64,000 nucleotides of DNA from Scandinavium manionii. GTDB taxonomy: Bacteria > Pseudomonadota > Gammaproteobacteria > Enterobacterales > Enterobacteriaceae. Within the stretch, counting starts at the first letter, position 1. The number at the start of each line of letters is the position of its first letter. The notes below the pieces were generated by a model. The model had not been told where the DNA came from. It worked only from the letters and a program-made list of their open reading frames with translations, and made no database searches. Location of the stretch: positions 186,001 through 250,000 of the forward strand of contig NZ_JALIGC010000038.1 in assembly GCF_024764775.1 (NCBI RefSeq), written 5' to 3'. Shown here piece after piece: positions 16,700 through 25,758 of the stretch. The position numbers were made by a program, and so were the translations under genes.

Positions 16700-18616
16700 T
16701 TATTTTTTATCTTTAACTTCTTCGAACTCAGCGTCGACAACATCGTCATCTTTCGCGTTGTTCGCGGAAGCGTCAGCGCCGCCAGCCTGCTGCTGTGCGT
16801 GCTGCTGCTGAGCAATTTCCATCAGCTTCTGAGAAGCTTCGGCAACCGCCTGCATTTTCGCTTCGATATCCGCTTTGTCTTCGCTTTTCAGAGAGCCTTC
16901 TAGCGCAGTCAGTGCAGACTCGATAGCAGTTTTGTCGTCAGCTGGCAGCTGTTCACCGGCTTCTTCAACCTGCTTACGCGTGCTGTGCAGCAGGTGGTCG
17001 CCCTGGTTACGGGTCTGAACCAGCTCTTCGAACTTACGGTCAGACTCGGCGTTAGCTTCTGCTTCACGCACCATTTTCTGGATTTCTTCTTCGTTCAGAC
17101 CGGAAGACGCTTTGATGGTGATCTTCTGCTCTTTACCGCTGTTTTTATCTTTCGCGGAAACGTGCAGGATACCATCGGCATCGATATCGAAGGTTACTTC
17201 GATCTGCGGCATGCCGCGCTGTGCCGGGCTGATACCATCCAGGTTGAACTGACCCAGAGATTTGTTATCGCCTGCACGTTTACGTTCACCCTGCAGCACA
17301 TGGATGGTTACCGCAGACTGGTTGTCTTCAGCGGTAGAGAACACCTGGCTGTGCTTGGTTGGGATAGTGGTGTTTTTGTTGATGAGCGCAGTCATCACAC
17401 CGCCCATGGTTTCGATACCCAGCGACAGCGGGGTAACGTCCAGCAGCAGAACGTCTTTCACTTCACCGGTCAGCACGCCGCCCTGAACCGCAGCACCAAC
17501 GGCAACTGCTTCGTCCGGGTTAACGTCTTTACGCGGTTCTTTACCGAAGAACTCAGCAACTTTTTTCTGCACCATTGGCATACGGGTCTGACCGCCAACC
17601 AGGAGAACGTCCTGAATGTCGGATACGGACAGGCCAGCGTCCTGCAGTGCAACTTTCAGCGGCTCGATTGAACGGTTAACCAGGTCTTCTACCAGGCTTT
17701 CCAGTTTCGCGCGAGTCACTTTGATGTTCATGTGTTTCGGACCGGTCGCATCTGCAGTGATGTACGGCAGGTTAACGTCGGTCTGCTGTGCAGAAGAAAG
17801 CTCGATTTTCGCTTTTTCTGCTGCTTCTTTCAGACGCTGCATTGCCAGCGGGTCGTTACGCAGGTCGATGCCCTGATCTTTCTTGAACTCTTCAACGAGG
17901 TAGTTGATCAGACGGCTGTCGAAGTCTTCACCACCGAGGTGGGTATCACCGTTGGTCGCCAGTACTTCGAAGGTTTTTTCGCCATCAACTTCGTCGATTT
18001 CGATGATAGAGATATCGAAAGTACCGCCGCCCAGGTCGTATACAGCGATGGTGCGGTTACCGACTTCTTTATCCAGACCGTAAGCCAGTGCAGCTGCGGT
18101 TGGTTCGTTGATGATACGTTTTACTTCCAGACCCGCGATACGGCCAGCGTCTTTGGTTGCCTGACGCTGAGCATCGTTGAAGTATGCAGGTACGGTGATA
18201 ACAGCTTCAGTTACCGGCTCACCCAGGTAATCTTCAGCGGTTTTCTTCATTTTTTTCAGCACTTCAGCAGAAATCTGCGGTGGTGCAGTTTTGGTGCCTT
18301 TCACGTCCAGCCATGCATCGCCGTTATCAGCAGCAACGATTTTGTACGGCATGATGGCTTCATCACGCTGCACTTCTTCGTCCTGGAAACGACGGCCAAT
18401 CAGGCGTTTGATCGCGAACAGAGTGTTCTGCGGGTTAGTCACTGCCTGACGTTTAGCCGGCTGTCCAACCAGAGTTTCACCATCCTGGGTATAAGCAATG
18501 ATCGAAGGCGTGGTGCGATCGCCTTCAGCGTTTTCCAGCACACGCGGGGTGTTGCCATCCATAATTGCTACACAAGAGTTGGTAGTACCCAGGTCGATAC
18601 CAATAATTTTACCCAT
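16700..18616 (-). CDS. dnaK: Hsp70 chaperone DnaK
   Basis: 638-aa ATP-dependent chaperone. N-terminal actin-like ATPase domain opens with 'GIDLGTTNSCVAIMDG' and includes 'VYDLGGGTFDISIIE'; a substrate-binding domain and a Gln/Ala-rich lid follow, ending in the EEVKDKK tail. Transcribed from a sigma-32 promoter upstream and co-transcribed with dnaJ. Confidence 0.99.
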   Translation of the reverse strand: MGKIIGIDLGTTNSCVAIMDGNTPRVLENAEGDRTTPSIIAYTQDGETLVGQPAKRQAVTNPQNTLFAIKRLIGRRFQDEEVQRDEAIMPYKIVAADNGDAWLDVKGTKTAPPQISAEVLKKMKKTAEDYLGEPVTEAVITVPAYFNDAQRQATKDAGRIAGLEVKRIINEPTAAALAYGLDKEVGNRTIAVYDLGGGTFDISIIEIDEVDGEKTFEVLATNGDTHLGGEDFDSRLINYLVEEFKKDQGIDLRNDPLAMQRLKEAAEKAKIELSSAQQTDVNLPYITADATGPKHMNIKVTRAKLESLVEDLVNRSIEPLKVALQDAGLSVSDIQDVLLVGGQTRMPMVQKKVAEFFGKEPRKDVNPDEAVAVGAAVQGGVLTGEVKDVLLLDVTPLSLGIETMGGVMTALINKNTTIPTKHSQVFSTAEDNQSAVTIHVLQGERKRAGDNKSLGQFNLDGISPAQRGMPQIEVTFDIDADGILHVSAKDKNSGKEQKITIKASSGLNEEEIQKMVREAEANAESDRKFEELVQTRNQGDHLLHSTRKQVEEAGEQLPADDKTAIESALTALEGSLKSEDKADIEAKMQAVAEASQKLMEIAQQQHAQQQAGGADASANNAKDDDVVDAEFEEVKDKK

Positions 18617-18737
18617 CTAAACGTCTCCACTAAAAATTCGATCAACATGTGATTATGAACCTGTAATAAGGGCGAAACGTGTCGTTTCAAGCGCCTTCAT
18701 GCTTTTTTTTCCAGGCTCACCACTGCGGTTGCATACA

Positions 18738-18765
18738 AGATGGGGTCGTAACATCGGGCATCAAG
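18738..18765 (-). promoter_or_regulatory. Sigma-32 heat-shock promoter of dnaK
   Basis: On the minus strand: -35 CTTGATG (18759-18765), 13-base spacer, -10 CCCCATCT (18738-18745). This agrees with the sigma-32 consensus (CTTGAAA and CCCCATNT) and with dnaK P1 of E. coli. About 120 bases upstream of the dnaK start. Confidence 0.9.
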
Positions 18766-18912
18766 GGGGAGATGCAAAAAAAAATTTTAAATTCACCCTG
18801 CTCAGATCATAGACGGAGGGCACGGCTCTGATTATTATGCCGCGCCCCGCAGCCAGAGGATCGGCGTGGGATTACGACGATTCCCCCTTTATTGATGAGT
18901 TTTTGAGGAAAT

Positions 18913-19479
18913 ATGGTTAACACTAAGTTGGCTAACCCAGCACCGCTGGGCCTGATGGGCTTCGGCATGACCACCATTCTGCTGAACCTGGCAAACAGCG
19001 GTCTTTTCCAGTTTGATACTGCCATTTTGGCGATGGGCATTTTTTACGGCGGACTGGCGCAGATTTTCGCAGGCCTGCTGGAGTTTAAGAAAGGCAACAC
19101 CTTCGGTCTGACTGCATTCACCTCTTACGGTTCTTTCTGGCTGACCCTGGTCGCCATTCTGATCATGCCGAAAATGGGTCTGGCTGAACCCACTAATGCG
19201 CACTTCCTGGGAATGTATCTGGGCCTGTGGGGCGTGTTTACCCTGTTCATGTTCTTCGGCACTCTGAACGGTCCACGCATGCAGCAGTTCGTGTTCCTGA
19301 GCCTGACCGTGCTGTTTGCTCTGCTGGCTATCGGTCACCTGGCGGACAACGAAGGCATCGTAAAAATCGCGGGTTACGTCGGTCTGGTATGCGGCGCAAG
19401 CGCTATTTGGCTGGCAATGGGTGAAGTGCTGAATGAAAAATTCGGTCGCACCGTGCTGCCAATCGGTGAAAAACACTAA
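18913..19479 (+). CDS. satP: Acetate/succinate-proton symporter SatP
   Basis: 188-aa inner-membrane protein of the GPR1/FUN34/YaaH family that takes up acetate and succinate with protons. The family signature 'NPAPLGLMGFGMTT' is near the N-terminus, and six hydrophobic segments follow. Length matches E. coli SatP (YaaH). The RBS GAGGAA precedes the ATG. Confidence 0.96.
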   Translation: MVNTKLANPAPLGLMGFGMTTILLNLANSGLFQFDTAILAMGIFYGGLAQIFAGLLEFKKGNTFGLTAFTSYGSFWLTLVAILIMPKMGLAEPTNAHFLGMYLGLWGVFTLFMFFGTLNGPRMQQFVFLSLTVLFALLAIGHLADNEGIVKIAGYVGLVCGASAIWLAMGEVLNEKFGRTVLPIGEKH

Positions 19480-19505
19480 GTTGGTGTGCTAAAGGTTTAT
19501 TGTGA

Positions 19506-19535
19506 AGAAGCCGGGCATCGCCCGGCTTCTTTTTT
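19506..19535 (+). terminator. satP terminator, probably bidirectional
   Basis: Hairpin GAAGCCGGGC/GCCCGGCTTC with a three-base loop, followed by six T residues. It starts 27 bases after the satP stop. The T run partly overlaps the end of the convergent MFS gene. Confidence 0.85.
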
Positions 19536-20832
19536 AATGCGCCGCCAACGACGCCTTTTCAGGTGCGCTGTACGTCTGCCGCAGCCAGATCCCTAATCCT
19601 AATCCAACCAGCGAAAGCGCCAGCACATACCAGGCCGGAGCCATTGGCGAGACGCTCATCAGCAACGTGACCGCAATGGGCGTCAGCCCACCAAAGACCG
19701 CGTAGGACACGTTGTATGAGAAAGAAATCCCGGTGAAGCGTACTTCAGGCGGGAACGCCCGGACCATCACATACGGCACCGCACCGACCACACCTACGCA
19801 CAACCCCACCAGTCCATACAGCGCAAACAGATGCTCCGCTGAGGTACCCGCCAGGTGATAGAACGCCCAGCTCGACGCCGCCAGCAGCAGGCTACCGACG
19901 ATAAAGGTCCGGCTGGCACCAAACTTATCGGCGGATAAACCCGCCAGCAGGCAGCCCACGCACAGCATAATGGTGGCAATACTGTTGGCTTGTAACGTCA
20001 ACGCGGGTGCGAAACCATAATGCTTTTGCAGCCACACCGGTGACATCAGAATCACCACCACAATTCCCGCCGACAACAGCCAGGTCAGCAGCATCGAAAT
20101 GACGACCGCTTTCTGATGTTTCATCACCACCGATTTCACCGGCAGCTCTTGCGCCAGCTGCTTACGCTGCTGCATTTCGAGGAAAATTGGCGTCTCCTGT
20201 AACCAGCGGCGCAAGTACATCGCCACCAGGCCAAACGCTCCGCCGAGCAGGAATGGAATACGCCAGCCGCCATCGTGAATTACCTGCGGCGTCATGCTGG
20301 TGTTGATAAGCGTCGCCACCACTGAACCGAGCAAAATGCCCACCGTCAGCCCGGCGGTCAGCGTGCCGCAGGCAATGCCGATGCGCTGCGCAGGCACGTG
20401 TTCAGCAACGAAAACCCAAGCGCCCGGCACCTCTCCGCCAATGGCTGCGCCCTGAAGCACGCGCATCAGCAACAGTAACAGCGGCGCGGCAATGCCTACC
20501 GAGGCGTAAGTCGGCAGCAGGCCGATAAGCAGCGTCGGCACCGCCATCAGCAGGATACTTAGGGTAAACATCTTTTTACGCCCCACCAGGTCGCCAAAGT
20601 GGGCCATGATGATCCCGCCTAACGGGCGCGCCAGATAGCCTGCGGCAAAAATACCGAAGGTCTGCACCTGGCGTAGCCATTCCGGAACATCCGGGGGGAA
20701 GAAGAGTTCGCCGACAACCGCGGCAAAGAAGACGAAAATGATGAAATCGTAAAACTCCAGCGCGCCGCCAAGGGCGGCCAGCGTCAGCGTTTTATAATCC
20801 TGTCGGTTCAGAGGTCTTGCATGTTGTGACAT
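19534..20832 (-). CDS. MFS transporter of the metabolite:H+ symporter (MHS) type
   Basis: 432-aa membrane carrier with about twelve helices. The first half resembles the MHS group (ProP, KgtP, CitA relatives): 'GGALEFYDFIIF' in helix 1, the motif-A loop 'AHFGDLVGRKKMF', and 'RVLQGAAIGGEVPGAWVFVAE'. The substrate, probably an organic acid or amino-acid derivative, cannot be deduced. E. coli K-12 has no gene here between mog and satP. An ERIC element ends only 16 bases upstream of the start, and no clear ribosome site is visible. Confidence 0.85.
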   Translation of the reverse strand: MSQHARPLNRQDYKTLTLAALGGALEFYDFIIFVFFAAVVGELFFPPDVPEWLRQVQTFGIFAAGYLARPLGGIIMAHFGDLVGRKKMFTLSILLMAVPTLLIGLLPTYASVGIAAPLLLLLMRVLQGAAIGGEVPGAWVFVAEHVPAQRIGIACGTLTAGLTVGILLGSVVATLINTSMTPQVIHDGGWRIPFLLGGAFGLVAMYLRRWLQETPIFLEMQQRKQLAQELPVKSVVMKHQKAVVISMLLTWLLSAGIVVVILMSPVWLQKHYGFAPALTLQANSIATIMLCVGCLLAGLSADKFGASRTFIVGSLLLAASSWAFYHLAGTSAEHLFALYGLVGLCVGVVGAVPYVMVRAFPPEVRFTGISFSYNVSYAVFGGLTPIAVTLLMSVSPMAPAWYVLALSLVGLGLGIWLRQTYSAPEKASLAAH

Positions 20833-20848
20833 AGCGGGCCATTTGTTT

Positions 20849-20975
20849 TATACCCGTCATACTTCAAGCTGCAGGTGCGTTGGTTGCGTCTGCTCACCCC
20901 AGTCACTTACTGAAGTAAGCTCCTGGGGATTCCCAGACTTACCGCCTTCCTGCAACTCGAACTATTTAGGGCATA
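20849..20975. repeat. ERIC element, copy 2
   Basis: 127-bp ERIC element with the conserved core 'CACCCCAGTCACTTACTGAA' and 'GTAAGCTCCTGGGGATTC'. It lies just upstream of the MFS carrier start and must form part of that gene's promoter or leader. Confidence 0.95.
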
Positions 20976-21060
20976 CAGATATTGTAAAGAAAAAATTACT
21001 ATACCGTAAATCTTCGGTCAATCGATGGCCCGCGAAAGTTATACTGGAAAAGATTTATCT

Positions 21061-21648
21061 TTAGGAGATTGTGTCGCGGCGCGCACTTTTAGGACGAAAT
21101 GCGTCGACAACCTGCGAGTCAGTTTCCACATACGGCCCCTCCAGCAACTGTACACAATACGGTACACTTGCAAAAATACCGTGCACCAACACCTTCCCGG
21201 CTTCATCTTTCACGCCTTCCAGCGTTTCCTGGATGGATTTCGGCTGGCCTGGCAGATTCAGGATTAACGCCTGTTTGCGGATAACGCCCACCTGCCGCGA
21301 CAGGATTGCCGTCGGCACAAAATGCAGGCTTATCTGGCGCATCTGCTCGCCAAAACCCGGCATTTCACGGTCAGCAATCGCCAGCGTCGCGTCCGGCGTG
21401 ACGTCGCGGCGCGCAGGGCCGGTTCCACCGGTGGTCAGCACCAGATGGCAGCTCATTTCATCCACCAGCTCGCACAGCGTCTGCTCGATAATGACCTGTT
21501 CGTCTGGGATCAGACGGGTTTGCAGTTCGAAAGGGGTCGTCAGTGCGCGGGCCAGCCAGGCTTCCAGTGCCGGAATGCCTTTATCCTGGTAAACGCCGCT
21601 TGAAGCGCGATCGGAGATGGAGACAAGGCCAATGCGAAGAGTGTTCAT
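21061..21648 (-). CDS. mog: Molybdopterin adenylyltransferase Mog
   Basis: 195-aa enzyme that adenylates molybdopterin before molybdenum insertion. The MoaB/Mog signature 'LTTGGTGPARRDVTPDAT' is present, along with 'GLVSISDRASSGVYQDKG' at the N-terminus. Same neighbours as in E. coli on the talB side. Confidence 0.97.
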   Translation of the reverse strand: MNTLRIGLVSISDRASSGVYQDKGIPALEAWLARALTTPFELQTRLIPDEQVIIEQTLCELVDEMSCHLVLTTGGTGPARRDVTPDATLAIADREMPGFGEQMRQISLHFVPTAILSRQVGVIRKQALILNLPGQPKSIQETLEGVKDEAGKVLVHGIFASVPYCVQLLEGPYVETDSQVVDAFRPKSARRDTIS

Positions 21649-21757
21649 ATCAATTCCGTTAAAAAATGCGGTTAAGCGGAATGATACACGCGGAAGGGAA
21701 ACGGAGACAAATAACGCGAGGAAGATGTGACCGGAAGCCCGGCCACACCTGAAATGA

Positions 21758-22711
21758 TTACAGCAGGTCGCCGATCATTTTTTCCAGTTTTTCCTGGTCG
21801 ATAGCAAACTTACGGATACCGTCCGCCAGTTTGTCTACTGCCATTGGATCCTGGTTGTGCTGCCACAGGAACTGGGATTCAGTAATACGTTCTGGACGCG
21901 CTTTCACTTCACCGGTGTAAACCAGTTTACGTTCGATTGCGCCTTCCGCTTCAGCCAGCTCTTTCAGCAGTGGCGGCGCGATAGTCAGGCGGTCACAGCC
22001 AGCCAGTTCCAGGATTTCGCCCACGTTACGGAAGCTTGCACCCATCACGACAGTTTCGTAGCCGTGCTGTTTGTAGTAGCTGTAGATTTCAGACACAGAA
22101 ACCACGCCTGGATCTTCTGCTGGTGCGTACTCTTTCTTGTCGGTGTTGGATTTGTACCAGTCGAGGATACGGCCAACAAACGGAGAAATCAGGAACACGC
22201 CCGCTTCTGCACAAGCACGCGCCTGAGCAAAGGAGAACAGTAGGGTCAGGTTACAGTTGATGCCTTCTTTTTCCAGCTGCTCAGCGGCACGGATGCCCTG
22301 CCAGGTGGACGCGAGTTTGATAAGGATACGGTCGTTGCTGATGCCAGCATCGTTGTACAGCTTGATCAGGTGTTTCGCTTTGGCGATAGAGCCTTCGGTG
22401 TCGTAGGACAGACGCGCATCAACTTCGGTAGAGATACGGCCAGGGATCAGTTTCAGGATCTCCAGACCGATGTTCACTGCCAGTTTATCGGTAGCGTCAA
22501 CAACCTGCTGCTCGCGGTTGCTGCTCTGGCTTTTCGCCCAGGCAATCGCTTCGTCAATCAGCTTGCGGTATTCCGGGATTTGAGCAGCGCCGAGGATCAG
22601 AGAAGGGTTGGTCGTCGCATCCTGAGGCTGATACAGCTTCATTGCCGCGATGTCTCCGGTGTCAGCCACTACGGTTGTGTACTGACGCAGGGAGGTCAAT
22701 TTATCCGTCAT
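21758..22711 (-). CDS. talB: Transaldolase B
   Basis: 317-aa transaldolase of the non-oxidative pentose phosphate pathway, moving a dihydroxyacetone unit between sugar phosphates. The Schiff-base lysine is Lys132 in 'DRILIKLASTWQGI', the same number as in E. coli TalB. Divergent from alsT, with 203 bases between starts. Confidence 0.98.
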   Translation of the reverse strand: MTDKLTSLRQYTTVVADTGDIAAMKLYQPQDATTNPSLILGAAQIPEYRKLIDEAIAWAKSQSSNREQQVVDATDKLAVNIGLEILKLIPGRISTEVDARLSYDTEGSIAKAKHLIKLYNDAGISNDRILIKLASTWQGIRAAEQLEKEGINCNLTLLFSFAQARACAEAGVFLISPFVGRILDWYKSNTDKKEYAPAEDPGVVSVSEIYSYYKQHGYETVVMGASFRNVGEILELAGCDRLTIAPPLLKELAEAEGAIERKLVYTGEVKARPERITESQFLWQHNQDPMAVDKLADGIRKFAIDQEKLEKMIGDLL

Positions 22712-22914
22712 GATAGTGTTTCTCTATTAAACAGCTGTTAGGGGGATGTAACCGTTCTGACCCGATAATATCACGCCGCGTTTTCAGCGCAACCGCAGAC
22801 GGTCCATGAGCGCAGAGTATGATAAACTCCTTATATTCATGGCCTATCCGATAATGGATTATCTCAAAATGGTAGCGCTTACAGTTGTCTTCGGCATCGA
22901 CCAAGGAACGCCAA

Positions 22915-24345
22915 ATGCCTGAATTCCTATCATTTATTAACGAAATACTCTGGGGCTCGGTAATGATTTACCTGCTGCTCGGCGCCGGAGTGTGGTTCAC
23001 ATGGCGGACGGGTTATATCCAGTTTCGCTATCTTCGCCAGTTTGGCAAAAGTCTTAAAAGCAGTCTCACCCCTCAGTCGGGCGGCCTGACCTCATTCCAG
23101 GCGCTGTGCACAAGCCTGGCAGCTCGCGTCGGCAGCGGCAACCTCGCAGGGGTCGCCATTGCGCTGACCGCAGGCGGCCCCGGTGCAGTCTTCTGGATGT
23201 GGGTTTCTGCCATCATCGGCATGGCGAGCAGCTTCGCCGAATGCTCTCTCGCGCAACTCTACAAAGAACGCGATGCCGAAGGGCAATTTCGCGGCGGCCC
23301 GGCATGGTATATGTCCCGCGGGCTTGGTATGCGCTGGATGGGCGTCATGTTCTCGGCGTTTCTGCTGCTGGCATATGGCCTGATTTTCAATACCGTCCAG
23401 GCGAACTCCGTCGCTAATGCCATGCATTATGCGTTTCATTTTCCGGAATTTATGACCGGTTTGATCCTGATGGTTTGCACCCTGGTGACGGTGATGCGCG
23501 GCCTGCGCGGCGTAGCGAAATTGATGCAGTGGCTGGTGCCGGTGATGGCGTTGATATGGGTCGCCACCAGCGTGATCATCAGCCTCTGGCACTTCACTGA
23601 AATTCCCAAAGTGTTTGAAACCATCATCCGCAGCGCGTTCGGCTGGCAGGAAGCCGCCGCCGGTGCTGTGGGTTACACCATCAGCCAGGCGATAACCAGC
23701 GGCTTCCAGCGCGGTATGTTCTCTAACGAAGCCGGAATGGGCTCCACGCCCAACGCTGCGGCGGCAGCCGCTTCATGGCCTCCGCACCCTGCGGCGCAAG
23801 GCATCGTTCAAATGATTGGCGTGCTGGTTGATACGCTGGTGATTTGTACCGCCACGGCAATGATTGTGCTACTAGCCGGGAATACCACCTCTCAAAGCTC
23901 ACTGGACGGAATCCAGCGGGTGCAAAACGCCGTGGCCTCTTTCGCCGGCGGCTGGGGCTCTGGGTTTGTGGCGGGGATCGTGCTGCTGTTCTCCTTCAGC
24001 TCAATCGTGGCCAACTACATCTACGCTGAAAATAATCTGATTTACCTGAAGATGAATAGCCCGCTTAACGTCTGGCTGCTCCGCGGAATCACCCTGATGA
24101 TGGTGATGCTGGGCACGATGCTGAGCCTGCCGGTTGTCTGGCAGCTCGCCGATATCATCATGGCGCTGATGGCTATCACCAACCTGACCGCCATTATGCT
24201 GCTCTCCCCGGTGGTGAAGATTATCGCCAGCGATTATCTGCGTCAGCGCAAAATGGGTGTGAAACCAGTGTTCGACCCGGCACGTTATCCGGACATTGAA
24301 CAGCAGCTGGCGCCAGGAAGCTGGGATGATGTGCCTCGCCAATAG
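22915..24345 (+). CDS. alsT: Sodium:alanine/glycine symporter AlsT (YaaJ)
   Basis: 476-aa member of the AGCS family, which imports alanine or glycine with sodium. Family blocks include 'ARVGSGNLAGVAIALTAGG' and 'FSNEAGMGSTPNAAAAA'. Start at 22915 (MPEFLSFINEILWGS) matches the E. coli start; an in-frame ATG ten codons upstream lacks support. Transport substrate is assigned by family. Confidence 0.93.
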   Translation: MPEFLSFINEILWGSVMIYLLLGAGVWFTWRTGYIQFRYLRQFGKSLKSSLTPQSGGLTSFQALCTSLAARVGSGNLAGVAIALTAGGPGAVFWMWVSAIIGMASSFAECSLAQLYKERDAEGQFRGGPAWYMSRGLGMRWMGVMFSAFLLLAYGLIFNTVQANSVANAMHYAFHFPEFMTGLILMVCTLVTVMRGLRGVAKLMQWLVPVMALIWVATSVIISLWHFTEIPKVFETIIRSAFGWQEAAAGAVGYTISQAITSGFQRGMFSNEAGMGSTPNAAAAAASWPPHPAAQGIVQMIGVLVDTLVICTATAMIVLLAGNTTSQSSLDGIQRVQNAVASFAGGWGSGFVAGIVLLFSFSSIVANYIYAENNLIYLKMNSPLNVWLLRGITLMMVMLGTMLSLPVVWQLADIIMALMAITNLTAIMLLSPVVKIIASDYLRQRKMGVKPVFDPARYPDIEQQLAPGSWDDVPRQ

Positions 24346-24411
24346 CAGCTATCGATCCTTTCTCGGGCGTTTTTTGCTAAAGTCACGGAAAAATGCCCGC
24401 AAGGACTGATT

Positions 24412-25185
24412 ATGCTGATTCTGATTTCACCTGCTAAAACGCTCGATTACCAAAGCGACCTGCCAACGGCGCGTTACACCCATCCGGAACTGCTGGACTA
24501 TTCCCAGCAGCTGATTAGCGTAGCGCGCAAGCTGTCTGCGCCGCAAATTGGCAAACTGATGAGCATCAGCGATAAGCTTGCCGACCTCAACGCCACACGT
24601 TTTCACGACTGGCACCCGGATTTCACCCCACAAAATGCGCGCCCGGCTATCCTCGCGTTTAAAGGCGACGTTTACACCGGACTACAGGCGGAAGAGTTCA
24701 GCGAAGCCGATTTTGATTTCGCCCAGCAGCATCTGCGGATGCTTTCCGGTCTGTACGGCGTGCTGCGTCCACTGGATTTGATGCAGCCGTATCGTCTGGA
24801 AATGGGCATTCGTCTCGAAAACGCCAAAGGCAAAGATCTGTACCATTTCTGGGGTGAGATTATCACCAACAAACTCAATGAAGCGCTGAAGGCCCAGGGT
24901 GACGACACCGTTATCAATCTGGCCTCAGACGAATACTTCAGAGCGGTGAAACCGAAAGTGTTGCAGGGCACGATTATCAAGCCGGTGTTCCTGGATGAGA
25001 AAAACGGCAAATTTAAAGTTATCAGCTTCTACGCCAAAAAAGCGCGCGGGCTGATGAGCCGTTACATCATTGAAAACCGCCTGACGAAGCCAGAACAGCT
25101 GAAAGAGTTTGATAGCGAAGGGTATTTCTTTGACGAAGCCGCGTCGGGTGACGGCGAACTGGTGTTTAAACGGCACGAACAGTAA
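24412..25185 (+). CDS. yaaA: Peroxide-stress protein YaaA
   Basis: 257-aa DUF328 protein. In E. coli it belongs to the OxyR regulon and lowers intracellular free iron during peroxide stress. It begins 'MLILISPAKTLDY', the family hallmark, and is the same length as the E. coli protein. Followed by a strong hairpin. Confidence 0.96.
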   Translation: MLILISPAKTLDYQSDLPTARYTHPELLDYSQQLISVARKLSAPQIGKLMSISDKLADLNATRFHDWHPDFTPQNARPAILAFKGDVYTGLQAEEFSEADFDFAQQHLRMLSGLYGVLRPLDLMQPYRLEMGIRLENAKGKDLYHFWGEIITNKLNEALKAQGDDTVINLASDEYFRAVKPKVLQGTIIKPVFLDEKNGKFKVISFYAKKARGLMSRYIIENRLTKPEQLKEFDSEGYFFDEAASGDGELVFKRHEQ

Positions 25186-25187
25186 AA

Positions 25188-25219
25188 CAAAACGCCAGCG
25201 CAATGCTGGCGTTTTGTTT
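25188..25219 (+). terminator. Terminator between yaaA and yaaX
   Basis: Hairpin AAAACGCCAGC/GCTGGCGTTTT with a four-base loop and A/T runs on both sides. It can end both yaaA and the convergent yaaX. Confidence 0.85.
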
Positions 25220-25535
25220 AGTGGTGTTTGTACTGACCATAGTGATTGCCGTTATCGTGATGCTCTTTACCGTGATGGTCGTCGTGATGATCGTTGTGGT
25301 GATCATCATGATGCGGCTCATGACGTGCGCGCCAGTGATTGTTGTAACGCTCGTAGTGATGATCCCACCAGTCATGGTCGCGCCAGTTGCCGCCATCCCA
25401 GTAGTTACCGCGGTTATCCTGATCGCCAATCTGCAGTTTCACCGCAGGAACCAGCGTGATTTCAGAAGCATGTACTACCGCCGGAGCCACCAGCATCATA
25501 GAAAGTGCCAAAATTACAGGTTTTAACGTAGACAT
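25218..25535 (-). CDS. yaaX: Secreted His/Asp-rich DUF2502 protein YaaX
   Basis: 105-aa small protein with a clear signal peptide (MSTLKPVILALSMMLVAPAVVHA, cleavage after AHA/VHA-like site near residue 23). Mature start 'SEITLVPAVKLQIGDQDNRG' and 'YWDGGNWRDHDWW' match E. coli YaaX. The C-terminal 55 residues hold about 18 histidines, many in DDHH/NDHH repeats, suggesting metal binding in the periplasm; this is inferred from composition. Function is not known. Confidence 0.85.
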   Translation of the reverse strand: MSTLKPVILALSMMLVAPAVVHASEITLVPAVKLQIGDQDNRGNYWDGGNWRDHDWWDHHYERYNNHWRARHEPHHDDHHNDHHDDHHGKEHHDNGNHYGQYKHH

Positions 25536-25703
25536 AGGTTACTCCATTCACATCATTGCCCGTTTCGGGTCGATGGAGTGAGATTACCTCTCCAGAAGCG
25601 GACTTGTTATTCTCCGCAATCCTAATCTCTAAGTACCCGCATTTATTGGGAATTCGTCCTTAATCCCTACTTATTGCCTCCCTATTTTCTCCACATTTGC
25701 CCA

Positions 25704-25737
25704 TAAAAAAACCGGGGCGCGAAACGCCGACCCGGCT
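25704..25737 (-). terminator. thr operon terminator
   Basis: On the minus strand, a CCGGG...CCCGG hairpin is followed by seven T residues, about 22 bases after the thrC stop. Confidence 0.85.
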
Positions 25738-25758
25738 TTATGTCAGTTCAGGCTAAAG

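Noticed and set aside
17732..18652. 306-codon plus-strand frame opposite dnaK
   Set aside because: Antisense shadow of dnaK, Phe- and Cys-rich in the manner of reverse-complemented coding sequence; covers the dnaK start and promoter side.
25281..25330. Short tandem repeat-like stretch in yaaX that could pass for a CRISPR or VNTR
   Set aside because: It is the Asp/His-rich coding repeat of YaaX, with irregular 3-9 base units and no spacers.
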